Below are positions 19,601 through 27,667 of a stretch of 64,000 bases of DNA, piece by piece. This DNA comes from Butyrivibrio sp. INlla16 (GTDB lineage: Bacteria > Bacillota > Clostridia > Lachnospirales > Lachnospiraceae), in the NCBI RefSeq assembly GCF_900104155.1, contig NZ_FMYB01000006.1, positions 75,014-139,013 on the forward strand. Direction: 5' to 3'. Below the pieces are notes generated by a model. It was not told where the DNA came from, searched no databases, and worked only from the letters and a program-made list of their open reading frames with translations. Position numbers and translations under genes: made by a program. Each line of letters starts with the position of its first letter. Positions within the stretch are counted from its first letter, which is position 1.

Positions 19601-20864
19601 CGAGACCCTTTTTATTGCTCTCTTCGTCAAACATGATTGTGCGAGCCCCGGTCACTTCATTATTAAATCCCGGAAGCCATCTTACCCATTCCAAATACGG
19701 AACATACATCTCCTCCAGCATCAGAACCATTCTTATATCTGTAAATGCTTCCTGGCCTGCTAAGGTTATAATGAGGTTTTTAAGCATATGGTAGAGCATC
19801 GTTCTGTTTCCGATGAAGCCTACCGCATTAACCTCTGAAAGATGCAGCACCACCGGCATATCTTCAATAAACTCATACTTATCATGAAGAAGCTTGGGAT
19901 AATCCATGAGCTTGTCGTAAACATTGACATAATCCCTATCATCAAACTGTATCTCTCGTAATGACTTAGTGATTCCAGTTCCGATTCTTACATCCAGATA
20001 ATCTTCCTGTCCGTTTTTCTTTTCGAATAATTTGGGATCAAATACAAGAATACGCTTAACCGTTTCTTCGAGGGACGGATTGCGTTTGAGAAGAACTGCC
20101 TTTTCATCTTCACGACACTTTTGAATCTCTTCTTCCTTCTTTACTATGTACTCTTTATATACCTTTTCTCGCTCTGCTACGTTTTTTCTGTAGTCCTTTG
20201 TATTGTCAAAATATGTCCAGACAGAAGTTAACGCTCCGATAACCATAGTGGCTCCAAAATAAATAACATAGCTTGCTCCTCCGCCCATCATGCGGCTTCT
20301 AACCAAAATCATTACCATGAGTGTCAGAAACATTGGGGTTATCGTTATCAGCAGATTATTCTTTGGTTTAGTCGGCATAGCTTCCGGAGGTTTCACTTCA
20401 ATCTTTTCATCAGGAAGCTGGTATTCATCTCTAGCTGTGAGATAAAAAGCCGGATATTCAATTCGGCTGCCGGAACGCAGCTTATTAGTTATAGGAAGAC
20501 TTGTGATAATGTCAGATTTTGAAGCAGTTGCAATTTGATTGGCCTCCAAGTAGAATACAACTCCGCCAATCGCTATAAATGAAAAATCGCTGACCTGCTT
20601 AACGCGGTCAGATACATACACTCCGTTTAAATAATATCCATACCTGTTCTCGGAAGAATCTATTTCATATCCTTTAATAAGGCGTCTTACCGTAAGCGCA
20701 TAATAAGATGCCTTATTATCCGGGACATAAATATCGTTCCTCTGATTATTACCAATTGTAAAAGTGACTTTGGAGGATATATCTATTGTCATATCGAAAG
20801 TAGCCTTTTGATACTTATAGTCCATCCTTATTTCTCTATCTAATGCAGCTTCACTAATTGACAC
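16608..20864 (-). CDS. essC: EssC-like type VII secretion ATPase (FtsK/SpoIIIE family)
   Basis: 1418 residues from a GTG at 20864 with GAGGATG upstream. Order: FHA-like domain (about 20-110), two membrane spans (about 170-189 and 198-218), then three FtsK/SpoIIIE modules. P-loop 1 is GTTGSGKSE near 608, with ILIVDEFAEL as its Walker B; P-loop 2 is LGSSLSGKTYL near 938; the third module has a degenerate loop (GTEELGRGD near 1220) and probably cannot hydrolyse ATP, as in known EssC proteins. It is the motor of type VIIb export. No EsxA/WXG100, EssB or EsaA gene lies in the window. Confidence 0.92.
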   Translation of the reverse strand: MSISEAALDREIRMDYKYQKATFDMTIDISSKVTFTIGNNQRNDIYVPDNKASYYALTVRRLIKGYEIDSSENRYGYYLNGVYVSDRVKQVSDFSFIAIGGVVFYLEANQIATASKSDIITSLPITNKLRSGSRIEYPAFYLTARDEYQLPDEKIEVKPPEAMPTKPKNNLLITITPMFLTLMVMILVRSRMMGGGASYVIYFGATMVIGALTSVWTYFDNTKDYRKNVAEREKVYKEYIVKKEEEIQKCREDEKAVLLKRNPSLEETVKRILVFDPKLFEKKNGQEDYLDVRIGTGITKSLREIQFDDRDYVNVYDKLMDYPKLLHDKYEFIEDMPVVLHLSEVNAVGFIGNRTMLYHMLKNLIITLAGQEAFTDIRMVLMLEEMYVPYLEWVRWLPGFNNEVTGARTIMFDEESNKKGLEFLYAELSTRETLKEEVIKKLPNYIVFAFRSERLCEFPVSNYIERAKDLGFTFIFFEEARELLHKACDTAVYLYDEEYKGHIQNLKDSQSLQYFSYTHLDKELAEKCAVKLAPVYIRETSLESNLTKNISLFELFGIRKVTELDLGRRWAGSKIHESMAAPLGVKSGDETVYLDIHEKYHGPHGLVAGTTGSGKSEIIQSYVLSMATLFHPYEVGFIIIDFKGGGMANQFKNLPHLNGTITNIDGKQINRSLMSIKAELIKRQELFAKYEVNRIDDYIKLFKSGIADTPLPHLILIVDEFAELKSEQPDFMKELISAARIGRSLGVHLILATQKPAGVVNDQIWSNSKFKLCLKVQDKSDSNEVLKSPLAAEIREPGRAYLQVGNNEIFQLFQSAYSGAIAEENVGEIKREYSIAEVDLMGARNVIFKQKNPKGEGTQTQLEAIVDYVEQYCEDNNIEKLPEICLPPLSDHIEYPETIDVTGTDVVVPIGIYDDPSRQQQKELSVNFTQNHTFILGSSLSGKTYLLQNMIYGLTGNYSPEDVNIYIVDFASMILKTFSSINHVGGVVTIVEEDKMNHFVDMMVKKVEERRQILSDAGLSSYGAYREAGGKDLPQIVIFLENYSVFRTTYEDLEDDFLSICRDGVAAGISVVVTNQQLSGMGYRLLTNFSIKIAMNCNDSSEYSGLIDRCRMKPDEYPGRGLIVVDNEIMEFQSYLAFSGEKETDRIYSIRDYIAKINKKYEGMKAETIVYIPDVLNDEYMEDRFGSSNMQGYQLLSGLNYATTLPEYNDLSKNIITGILGTEELGRGDYVKYIIRKLQESSSYDPVELYIADDRSKELSQFSSLSCVAEYTSDNMEVIDFVEKAYETAKANHEKAVSGEALDDVPLMVLMINSPKAPDIIHDNEEVYNKYKVLTSDYTESKVAIIFSNLENETLTVLSNPILNGISDSGNVLMFEEIGDINFISIPPLMVARVKKSPSKGDAFYLKGSTIKRIKTAE

Positions 20865-20888
20865 TGATACATCCTCGTTTTCTATTAT

Positions 20889-22589
20889 TTAACTCTTAAA
20901 TGAAAATTCTTCATTTGCAAGCCTTACTATATCGCCATTCATAAGAAGGACCGGCTGACCTGCAGGTATTCTTCTTCCGTTCACAAAGGTTCCATTTGTG
21001 GAATTGCAATCCTCAACATAGACGCCTGATGCATCTGATCTGAAAATTGCATGAGTTCTGCTTATCGCCCCATTATCATTTATACAATAGCTGACATGAA
21101 GCGCATCCTTGCCCACTGAAAACTCTTCCTTATCTATAAGGATATTCTTCAAATCCTTTTTTCTAATGAGCGATCCTGAAACCAACCTGGGTCCCGAAGA
21201 TTCATTATTATATGCAAGAACTGTTGTCCCCTTGATATCCGGAACGTTCATGCTCATAACTCCGGTATCATTATCGCCTATCTTTCCACTGTCACTTTTG
21301 GGTGCAGGTGCGGACGAAGGCTTGGAAACAGATGGCGATGCTGTCGGATTCAGTAATATCTGGGCCTCATCGTTTCCTGAATTATCATCTCCCCCGCTTG
21401 CTTTTTCTTTTCTCTTTCTGACAAGCAGAATTATCATAACCGTAATCACTGTAATCAAAAGTAAACCAAGAACGATTACAAGGATAATCATCCATTTGGG
21501 AGTCACCTGTTCTACGACTATCTCTTTTTCCACTTCAGGTGTTTCAATAATTTCTTCAGTTTCCTCTTCTACAGGCAGCTCTTCCTGTTTTTCTAATTTA
21601 CTGTACTGTATCCCCTGCGCATCAAGAAGTTTCACCAAAACTGTTGAGTCTACGGCACAATAATATGATCCATCAAGTCCGAGCGTATTTATTCCGATTG
21701 CATTTCCGTTTTCATCTATAAGTGGCCCACCGCAGTTGTTATTCCCAACTTCGGCGCTGTGCTGAATAGTCTGTATATCATTAATAGTGGTAAGATTGAC
21801 GATATCTCCTGAAGACATAACCACCCTGTCATTGGAATAGCATTTCTCATTTGTGCTGAACATGATCTCTTCAGGAAAACCAAGCGCATAAACTTTATCC
21901 GCCACTTCATAGGGCAGATCTATAGCATTTCCATCTTCAGAAGTAATTATTGCAAGAGGTGTTCTTGTCAGAATTGGCTTTGACAGCTGCAATACAGCCA
22001 CATCAAGTTCATCACTTTTGCTTACAAGAGTCGCAGGTGTTGTAATATCATTTTCTACAACAACCTGTATATCCATTTTGGCACTATCATAACTGTCCTT
22101 AGGAACTTTAAAGTATTTAAAAGCCGCCTTTTTCACATCATCTGTAAGTTCAAGAATATGAGCACTTGTAAGGACATACTCATTTCCATCAGGAAAACCG
22201 ATCAGGAAGCCGGTACCACCCATTACGATATGTGACTTTTCATTATCGTCCACATACACATAATTTACCTGTACTACACCATTCTTAGCTTCATTAATAT
22301 TCGTCGCATAGGGAATTGGCGGCTCTTCCTCTACCTGCTCTTCGCCTTCGGCATCTTCTGATAATTCTTCATCGCCCAATGTCTCTGCATCTGTCTCCTC
22401 GGAATTATCTTCTATCTGTTCCTCCGAAGATTCTTCCTCGGCAGCTGCATCTACTACTTCTTCAGCTACCGAAGCTGTGTCTGCCGCACTATCCTCAGCA
22501 GCACAAACATTAATTGACATTGTCATCACTAAAACTGCAAAGACAATTGCAGATGTCTTTTTAAATACCTTAAACATATTTTTCCCCAT
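20889..22589 (-). CDS. Membrane-anchored trypsin-fold protease (Cys nucleophile) with cytoplasmic FHA domain
   Basis: 566 residues. Signal peptide (1-30), a very acidic linker (about 31-92), a trypsin/HtrA-like domain (about 98-325), a second acidic linker, a membrane span (about 366-391) and a C-terminal FHA domain (about 480-560: GNDNGAISRTHAI-type core, DCNSTNGTFVNG). Catalytic positions: His144 (LTSAHIL), Asp196 (ELDVAVLQL) and Cys286 where Ser is usual (GNNNCGGPL; codon TGC). The topology places the protease outside and the FHA inside. It lies 24 bp before essC and may be a functional analogue of the mycosin protease of ESX systems (inference). Confidence 0.85.
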   Translation of the reverse strand: MGKNMFKVFKKTSAIVFAVLVMTMSINVCAAEDSAADTASVAEEVVDAAAEEESSEEQIEDNSEETDAETLGDEELSEDAEGEEQVEEEPPIPYATNINEAKNGVVQVNYVYVDDNEKSHIVMGGTGFLIGFPDGNEYVLTSAHILELTDDVKKAAFKYFKVPKDSYDSAKMDIQVVVENDITTPATLVSKSDELDVAVLQLSKPILTRTPLAIITSEDGNAIDLPYEVADKVYALGFPEEIMFSTNEKCYSNDRVVMSSGDIVNLTTINDIQTIQHSAEVGNNNCGGPLIDENGNAIGINTLGLDGSYYCAVDSTVLVKLLDAQGIQYSKLEKQEELPVEEETEEIIETPEVEKEIVVEQVTPKWMIILVIVLGLLLITVITVMIILLVRKRKEKASGGDDNSGNDEAQILLNPTASPSVSKPSSAPAPKSDSGKIGDNDTGVMSMNVPDIKGTTVLAYNNESSGPRLVSGSLIRKKDLKNILIDKEEFSVGKDALHVSYCINDNGAISRTHAIFRSDASGVYVEDCNSTNGTFVNGRRIPAGQPVLLMNGDIVRLANEEFSFKS

Positions 22590-22618
22590 TATTCCAAAAC
22601 TTTTTTCTTACAGACTTT

Positions 22619-23521
22619 TTATAGTCCTGATATTTCATCTATTTTCTCTCGTAGGTCATCCATGAATACAAGCTTTGCATCAGGCTTGATCTCGAGTGCT
22701 TCCGAATAACATTTCAATGCTTCTGTATAATTCCCAAGATTATATGCTGCATTCCCGCAACCGTAGGTGAGCACTATTCTTGATATATTGTTATTAAAAG
22801 TTTTCATTGCCTCATTATATAATGAAGCTGCGCGCTCATAATCCTTTTTCGCATATGCAATCACGCCCTCAAGATCAATAATCCTGGCTCTGTCAGCCTT
22901 GGCAATTCTACTGTTGCCGGTTTTAGTTCCTACCATTTCTTTTAGTTTATCGAGACATTTTTGAGCTTTTTCCACTCTGCCTGTGTCTGCAAGTACGCAT
23001 CCCTGATAAAACATACATATTTTCCGGAACATCTTAAGCTTGCTTTTGCTTCGCATTAGTTCTATATGCTCCATTGCCTTCTCATAATCCTTTTCGTACG
23101 CACTGGCAGCAATATAGTAAGTTCCAACCGCATTTACATAACACTTCCTAAAGTAGCGTTCCTTAACCAGTCTGTCTACCACATCAATAAACTTCCGCGG
23201 CTCACAATCATCAAGCAGTATTTTATATAGGTACAAATGCAGTTTAGTCATACGCACTAAAAGAATAGTTATCGGAATCAAAATAAATAAACACATAACG
23301 ATTACACTTTTTGTAAAATACTCATCGGAAAAAGGATCCGTGTAATCATATCCCCAATCATTAGGCAATATCGGAATCAGTGCAGAGATAATTACAACCA
23401 ACCAAACTAACACTATACAAAACACTGCAAAAAAATAACGCCAAGTGAAGGATTTTTTATAAGTGAGTATTCTATCGACTGCTTCATCTACGTCTGTGCC
23501 TGTTAAATTCAGTTTTTTCAT
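22619..23521 (-). CDS. TPR protein with two membrane spans
   Basis: 300 residues. Two N-terminal spans (about 28-50 and 70-92) with a short outside loop, then a cytoplasmic helical array of TPR-like repeats (AASAYEKDYEKAMEHIELM; GVIAYAKKDYERAASLYNEAMKTF; NAAYNLGNYTEALKCYSEALEI). TPRs usually scaffold protein complexes. The ATG follows GGAGTTTGCATAA. It is 29 bp upstream of the protease-FHA gene and 32 bp downstream of another membrane protein gene, so it is likely a structural part of the same secretion-like apparatus. Confidence 0.8.
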   Translation of the reverse strand: MKKLNLTGTDVDEAVDRILTYKKSFTWRYFFAVFCIVLVWLVVIISALIPILPNDWGYDYTDPFSDEYFTKSVIVMCLFILIPITILLVRMTKLHLYLYKILLDDCEPRKFIDVVDRLVKERYFRKCYVNAVGTYYIAASAYEKDYEKAMEHIELMRSKSKLKMFRKICMFYQGCVLADTGRVEKAQKCLDKLKEMVGTKTGNSRIAKADRARIIDLEGVIAYAKKDYERAASLYNEAMKTFNNNISRIVLTYGCGNAAYNLGNYTEALKCYSEALEIKPDAKLVFMDDLREKIDEISGL

Positions 23522-23553
23522 TTATGCAAACTCCATTCGGCTTATATCCATGT

Positions 23554-23949
23554 TTATGCCATTTTATTTTTCACAAATAAGATAATGAATCCTCCCGCTA
23601 TACAAACAGCCAGAAGAACCAGATAAATAGCATCCATTATTCCCGCAAAAAATAAACCCATTTCAGGACCAACACTTACATATGGATCATTCACATATCC
23701 GGACACATAAATTGCTGTGGATAATGCTATGCCTACCAGATTCGTCCATATGATAGTAATTACATACTTGTTGTAGGGAAAATATCCCTTAGATTTCACC
23801 AAATCATAGATAATGAATCCCAATGTTACAAAGAATGGTGTTATCAGCTGCGGAAAATCAAGAATTGAAAAATATGGTATAATCCACGCCACTAATATCA
23901 GCAAATGGAATTCCCGCACCCTTGCATAGTTCATGTAATCAATATACAT
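23554..23949 (-). CDS. Small multi-pass membrane protein of the EssC operon
   Basis: 131 residues from the ATG at 23949 (AAGGTAAGGGAA upstream); a TTG at 24006 would add 19 basic residues and abut the preceding stop. About four membrane spans (around LLILVAWIIPYF, PFFVTLGFIIYDL, IIWTNLVGIALSTAIYV and AIYLVLLAVCIAGGFIILFV) with a basic C-terminus. I do not recognise a family. Tight spacing to both neighbours makes it part of the operon; it could be a membrane component or take part in toxin immunity. Confidence 0.65.
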   Translation of the reverse strand: MYIDYMNYARVREFHLLILVAWIIPYFSILDFPQLITPFFVTLGFIIYDLVKSKGYFPYNKYVITIIWTNLVGIALSTAIYVSGYVNDPYVSVGPEMGLFFAGIMDAIYLVLLAVCIAGGFIILFVKNKMA

Positions 23950-24002
23950 TTCCCTTACCTTATTAATTCCTTCTATTTTTCTCTGTCTTTTTCGACAAAG
24001 TG

Positions 24003-24842
24003 TCAAAAATGATTTGCCATATCATTCAAAGCCTCATCCCGTTTCCATTGTTCAACTTTTATATTGTTTTTTTGAAGTTCTTCTATTGTAAGAAGTCTAT
24101 TTAATTCATAGACATAATCAGAAATTATTTCTTTCACACTTCTATCAGAATAATATTTGCCAAGTGCACCATTAAGAGGAGCAGTGTTTATATATTTATT
24201 ATCTATCCTTCTTATGTCTAATGATTTTCCTTTTACTTTTTGTATTTCCTCATCCATCCCTTCAGCTATCTGCTTTCTATACACTTCCAAGGAGGGAACT
24301 TTCAAAAGGTTATGCATATAAAAGGCCACCACTTTATAAAAATCCTGCTTGATATCTTCCCACTCTTTTCCTCTCATTCCTAAAAAAGCTTCTGCAATAT
24401 ATCCTAAAGCCTGATTTATATCCACATCATTGATACCATTATCATCACAAAACTGGCTAGACAATTCTTTCATATTCTCAAAAACATAATCGCGATCTTC
24501 TTTTTCGATGGCATGCTGTCTTCTTACTTCATCAAGCGCTCTATACCCCTCGTTTTCAAGAAATACTTCTACTTCTGAAATTGCTGCCCTATATGATTCC
24601 ACTTCTTCAGATTCATATTTAAACAAAAGATTCTTTGGATAAAACCCATCAAGCCTTATCATACCAGGTTTGTCTACAATCTCGACTAGTACAAACTTTT
24701 GTCCAACTCCATTCCTTCTAAACGTAGCTACATCCCATATCCTACCAGATTTTGTTCCCCACTCTACTTGGAACTCTCTTTTACTAGCCTCTTCACATAT
24801 TATTTCTTTAATTATCTCTTTTCTTCTGATTTTCATTTTCAT
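24003..24842 (-). CDS. Hypothetical protein, candidate immunity protein of the RHS toxin
   Basis: 279 residues, soluble, charged, largely helical after residue 80. AGGAGGTGA lies directly before the ATG at 24842, and a second in-frame ATG six bases on is possible. It begins 10 bp after the stop of the RHS toxin gene, the position where polymorphic toxin systems keep the cognate immunity gene. No recognised domain; an N-terminal beta-rich part (about 20-75, WGTKSGRIWDVATFRRNG) differs from the helical rest. Immunity is inferred from position alone. Confidence 0.65.
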   Translation of the reverse strand: MKMKIRRKEIIKEIICEEASKREFQVEWGTKSGRIWDVATFRRNGVGQKFVLVEIVDKPGMIRLDGFYPKNLLFKYESEEVESYRAAISEVEVFLENEGYRALDEVRRQHAIEKEDRDYVFENMKELSSQFCDDNGINDVDINQALGYIAEAFLGMRGKEWEDIKQDFYKVVAFYMHNLLKVPSLEVYRKQIAEGMDEEIQKVKGKSLDIRRIDNKYINTAPLNGALGKYYSDRSVKEIISDYVYELNRLLTIEELQKNNIKVEQWKRDEALNDMANHF

Positions 24843-24852
24843 TCACCTCCTA

Positions 24853-26466
24853 TCATGCCGGACCATCACATGCATTTGAATTAAACAATCCATTAAACCA
24901 TTTAACAACAAATAAGCACAACGCAGCAAATGATGCCATTGCCGCCCCTGCTGCAGCTGATATTATTCCTATAATCGCTAATACTACAATTGCAATCAAC
25001 ACCACTACTATAAAAACGTCAATTACTATAGCTGCAATATCAGGACTTTTCTTTTGTTCCGGTTTAAACTCAGTGATATTACTATTATTTCCTCCCTTTC
25101 CTTGTGAATTATCCTTATCATTATCCCTGCTAGCAGGGATATCCCTCCTTCTCCTTCTTAATTCATCCTCCGGCCCTTTATACTCATAATAAATCATTCC
25201 CGGAGAATCCGCGCGAGTAAAATATCTATATTTTCCTCCATCTGATGCTGGAAGTGTTACATTAAAATACGGCTTGTATCCTCCTGGAACTGCTTGAGTC
25301 GCCCCAAATTCACTTTTACCATTATTATTATATGCATCAACATGGCCTTGCATTTGATCTAATCCAAGTTGATGTCTGGTTTTATTTGCGCCTTCCGCCG
25401 GCAATTCACCATTCTTATAATATCTTGGATCAGTTTCTATTTCTGTTGTCTTCAAATATGATGCTGGTTTTATTTCATATACTTCTGCTATACCATCATG
25501 AAAAATTACTATATCTGCCTTCCCATATTCTCCATTAGTATGAAAAGCTCCTCCATCTATCCTATGATTAGTTCTAACTACACCCGGTATTATTCCTTCT
25601 ACATTTAATAGTTCAGCATATGTTTCTAATTTAGTATGAGCATCATTTCCAATGTCTCTATCTACGGGATCATTTCCAGTCGGATCAAAAAACTCAATTG
25701 GACTATTCTGACAATACTCATAAAGATTCAGAGATTCCGGATCCTCAATGAACATAAAAGCATCCTTATCTCTTGAGATGAAACGACCACTTCCAGCATT
25801 GTAGTATCTTGCCTGGGCATAATAATTTCCCGTTATGTCATCGGTCTGATATCCTGTAAATGCAAGTGGTTGTAGTATATTCCCTTCCTTGTTATACGGA
25901 TGTTCCTTCGCTTTTTTATTCTTACCGGTAAACGGATCAAAGGTTCTGCCAAACTCATCATAAGCATAGGCGGATACTGTATCCCCATCTGTTCCTGTAA
26001 GACGCATTGTACTTCCCAGTTCATCAAGGAGATAGAAATAATCCTCTCCGTCTCTATCCATGCTGATAATTCCAGAATCATAGACATAGCTCTCTTTTTG
26101 GCCATTCACCTCTCTGCCCAGCATGTCATTATAGAATTTAGTTATATCCAAAATATATTCTATGTCTTCTTCGGGCGTCTTTACCGCAACCCTCTTTCCA
26201 ATACCATTGTATTTATAGTCTGCTTCTCCCTTGTCTCTATCGTACCCCCAAATCATTTTGTTTGTGGAATCGAACTTGAACCGCTTTGATATGGCTCCAT
26301 CCACAAACATCTCTGTCATGTTTCCACGTCTGTCATAGTTATACGCTGTTATTTCATGTACGCCATTCCCGGCAAAAGTAGTCTCTGATGAAATAAGTCT
26401 ATCCAGAGCATCATAAGTATAGCTTGTGGTATTTCCCTCTTCTTCAAAGCTTCGCCTATTTCCAAA
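24853..26466 (-). CDS. RHS protein C-terminal part with PD-(D/E)XK-like toxin domain and hydrophobic tail (5'-truncated)
   Basis: About 538 codons of RHS sequence from the inversion breakpoint at 26466. YD repeats (YTYDALDRL, YNYDRRGNM) lead to the RHS core (AFTGYQTDDITGNYYAQARYYN.. and NLYEYCQNSPIEFFDPTGN, about 250 codons in). After the core is a toxin region with KADIVIFHDGIAEVYEIKP and HQLGLDQMQGHVDAY, matching the D...ExK plus Q..Y pattern of restriction-fold toxins. Unusually, a basic linker and about 45 hydrophobic, Gly/Ala-rich residues follow to the end. The open frame runs to 26493 but those first codons are antisense of the inverted piece, without a ribosome site, so the gene is probably broken at its 5' end. 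Confidence 0.8.
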   Translation of the reverse strand, partial: FGNRRSFEEEGNTTSYTYDALDRLISSETTFAGNGVHEITAYNYDRRGNMTEMFVDGAISKRFKFDSTNKMIWGYDRDKGEADYKYNGIGKRVAVKTPEEDIEYILDITKFYNDMLGREVNGQKESYVYDSGIISMDRDGEDYFYLLDELGSTMRLTGTDGDTVSAYAYDEFGRTFDPFTGKNKKAKEHPYNKEGNILQPLAFTGYQTDDITGNYYAQARYYNAGSGRFISRDKDAFMFIEDPESLNLYEYCQNSPIEFFDPTGNDPVDRDIGNDAHTKLETYAELLNVEGIIPGVVRTNHRIDGGAFHTNGEYGKADIVIFHDGIAEVYEIKPASYLKTTEIETDPRYYKNGELPAEGANKTRHQLGLDQMQGHVDAYNNNGKSEFGATQAVPGGYKPYFNVTLPASDGGKYRYFTRADSPGMIYYEYKGPEDELRRRRRDIPASRDNDKDNSQGKGGNNSNITEFKPEQKKSPDIAAIVIDVFIVVVLIAIVVLAIIGIISAAAGAAMASFAALCLFVVKWFNGLFNSNACDGPA

Positions 26467-27244
26467 CCAGGATAGAAGATCCTGATGGAACATGCGCCAG
26501 CTGGGAATATAATGACATGGGGAAGGAGGCAGCTTTTACTGACCCAGCAGGAAGAAAGACCGTTTACACATATAATACCATGTGGAAGAGGGATAGTATT
26601 GTTCTTCCCAATGGAGGGATTATGGCTATGATACAGAATATGGCTATGAGATGGATGGAAGTCTTAAAAAGGTACTTTACGCAGATGGGAAAAGCGTAGA
26701 GTTTACTTATGATGCTCTTGGACTTATAAGCAGGATTGTTGATTGGACTGGTACAACAAATGTAGAAAGAGATAGCCTTGGGCAGATTGAGAAGATAACG
26801 GACCCTAAGAATCGTACTGTTGGTTACACTTATGGATCCTCCGGTGAGAGAACATCGATAACTTATCCGGATGGAAAAAGAGTTGACTATCTTTATGATA
26901 ATATGACAAGGCTTTCTGCAATCGTTGATGGAGCAAATAAGACTCTTTATGATTATGATGAGAATGGAAGGCTTTCAAGGAAGGTACTGCCAAATAGCGT
27001 AGAGCTGCAGTTGTCATATTTGCCGGGCGGATATCTAAAAGAAATGATCGCCCGTGATGATGAGGGAATAATTGACAGCTATGTCTATTCTTATGACGAT
27101 TCAGGCAGAAGAAGCGATGTGGAAAGGCACAGGAGAAATCTTGAGCATGTATCCGGGCTATACCACTATGATTATGATAAGATTGGACGACTTACCGGAG
27201 TTCAGCGTAACAATGAGCTGATTCGAAGTTATTCTTATGACAGC
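26467..27244 (+). pseudogene. Inverted internal segment of the RHS gene, with frameshift
   Basis: Plus-strand RHS repeats, opposite to the rest of the gene: EDPDGTCASWEYNDMG, DPAGRKTVYTYN, YPDGKRVDYLYDNMTR, VLPNSVELQLSYLPGG, YHYDYDKIGRLTGVQRN. There is no start codon context. A one-base loss near 26615-26622 (ATTAT where ATTTAT is expected) shifts the frame between PNGGI and YGYDTEYGYEMDG. The segment ends abruptly at 27244 in SYSYDS. Flipping 26467-27244 joins SYSYDS to FGNRRSFEEEGN in frame, restoring continuous RHS coding on the minus strand. Confidence 0.85.
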
Positions 27245-27594
27245 TTACCATCTACTATGTCAAATGTCACATAATAGGTTCCTTTTCTGGTGGCATATAT
27301 CTGTATAGCCTCATAGTTAGTATTAACTGAGTATTTATATCTGTGGCTTACACACTTTGCCTTCAGGTTTTTATTACTTGTCTTTACATTTGCAACATGT
27401 GTGTCCACCTCATCCATATTTACATTGATGGCATTTATATATCCTGTCATTTTTTTATTAACAAGATTTATCACCTTTTCTTTTTCATAGGTGACATTCA
27501 CTGCCTTTGCTGTTATTCCTCTGCCGTAAACAATTATCAGCATTATGGTTATAACCATCAGGAGTTTTGTTGCCCCCAAGCAAACTCTTTTCAT
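27235..27594 (-). CDS. Short secreted protein, C-terminally truncated at the inversion breakpoint
   Basis: 119 residues from the ATG at 27594, with GGAGAATCTG upstream. A basic N-terminus and hydrophobic span (about 8-24) form a signal peptide or anchor; the rest has an Ig-like beta ending (YATRKGTYYVTFDIVDG). The last few codons, including the stop, lie within the inverted RHS DNA (27235-27244), so the native C-terminus is lost. It may be the remaining N-terminus of the original RHS precursor or a separate gene at the operon head. Low certainty on identity. Confidence 0.55.
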   Translation of the reverse strand: MKRVCLGATKLLMVITIMLIIVYGRGITAKAVNVTYEKEKVINLVNKKMTGYINAINVNMDEVDTHVANVKTSNKNLKAKCVSHRYKYSVNTNYEAIQIYATRKGTYYVTFDIVDGKLS

Positions 27595-27633
27595 CAGATT
27601 CTCCACTGTCCTCGATCCCCTACATACACGCAA

Positions 27634-27667
27634 CAAGGGATGTAATGCATCACATCCCTTGATTTTT
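27634..27667 (+). terminator. Hairpin with T run, plus direction
   Basis: CAAGGGATGT (27634-27643) pairs with ACATCCCTTG (27652-27661) and is followed by ATTTTTAAA. As drawn it stops plus-strand transcription, yet no intact plus gene precedes it; it lies just upstream of the minus-strand 27594 gene. It could instead be a leader hairpin. Confidence 0.35.

Noticed and set aside
26467..26493. Start codon of the RHS C-terminal gene at 26493
   Set aside because: These codons are antisense of the inverted RHS DNA and no ribosome site precedes them.
26467..27244. Phase-variable invertible switch
   Set aside because: No inverted repeats flank the segment and no recombinase gene is near; the inverted piece also has a frameshift, so decay is the simpler reading.
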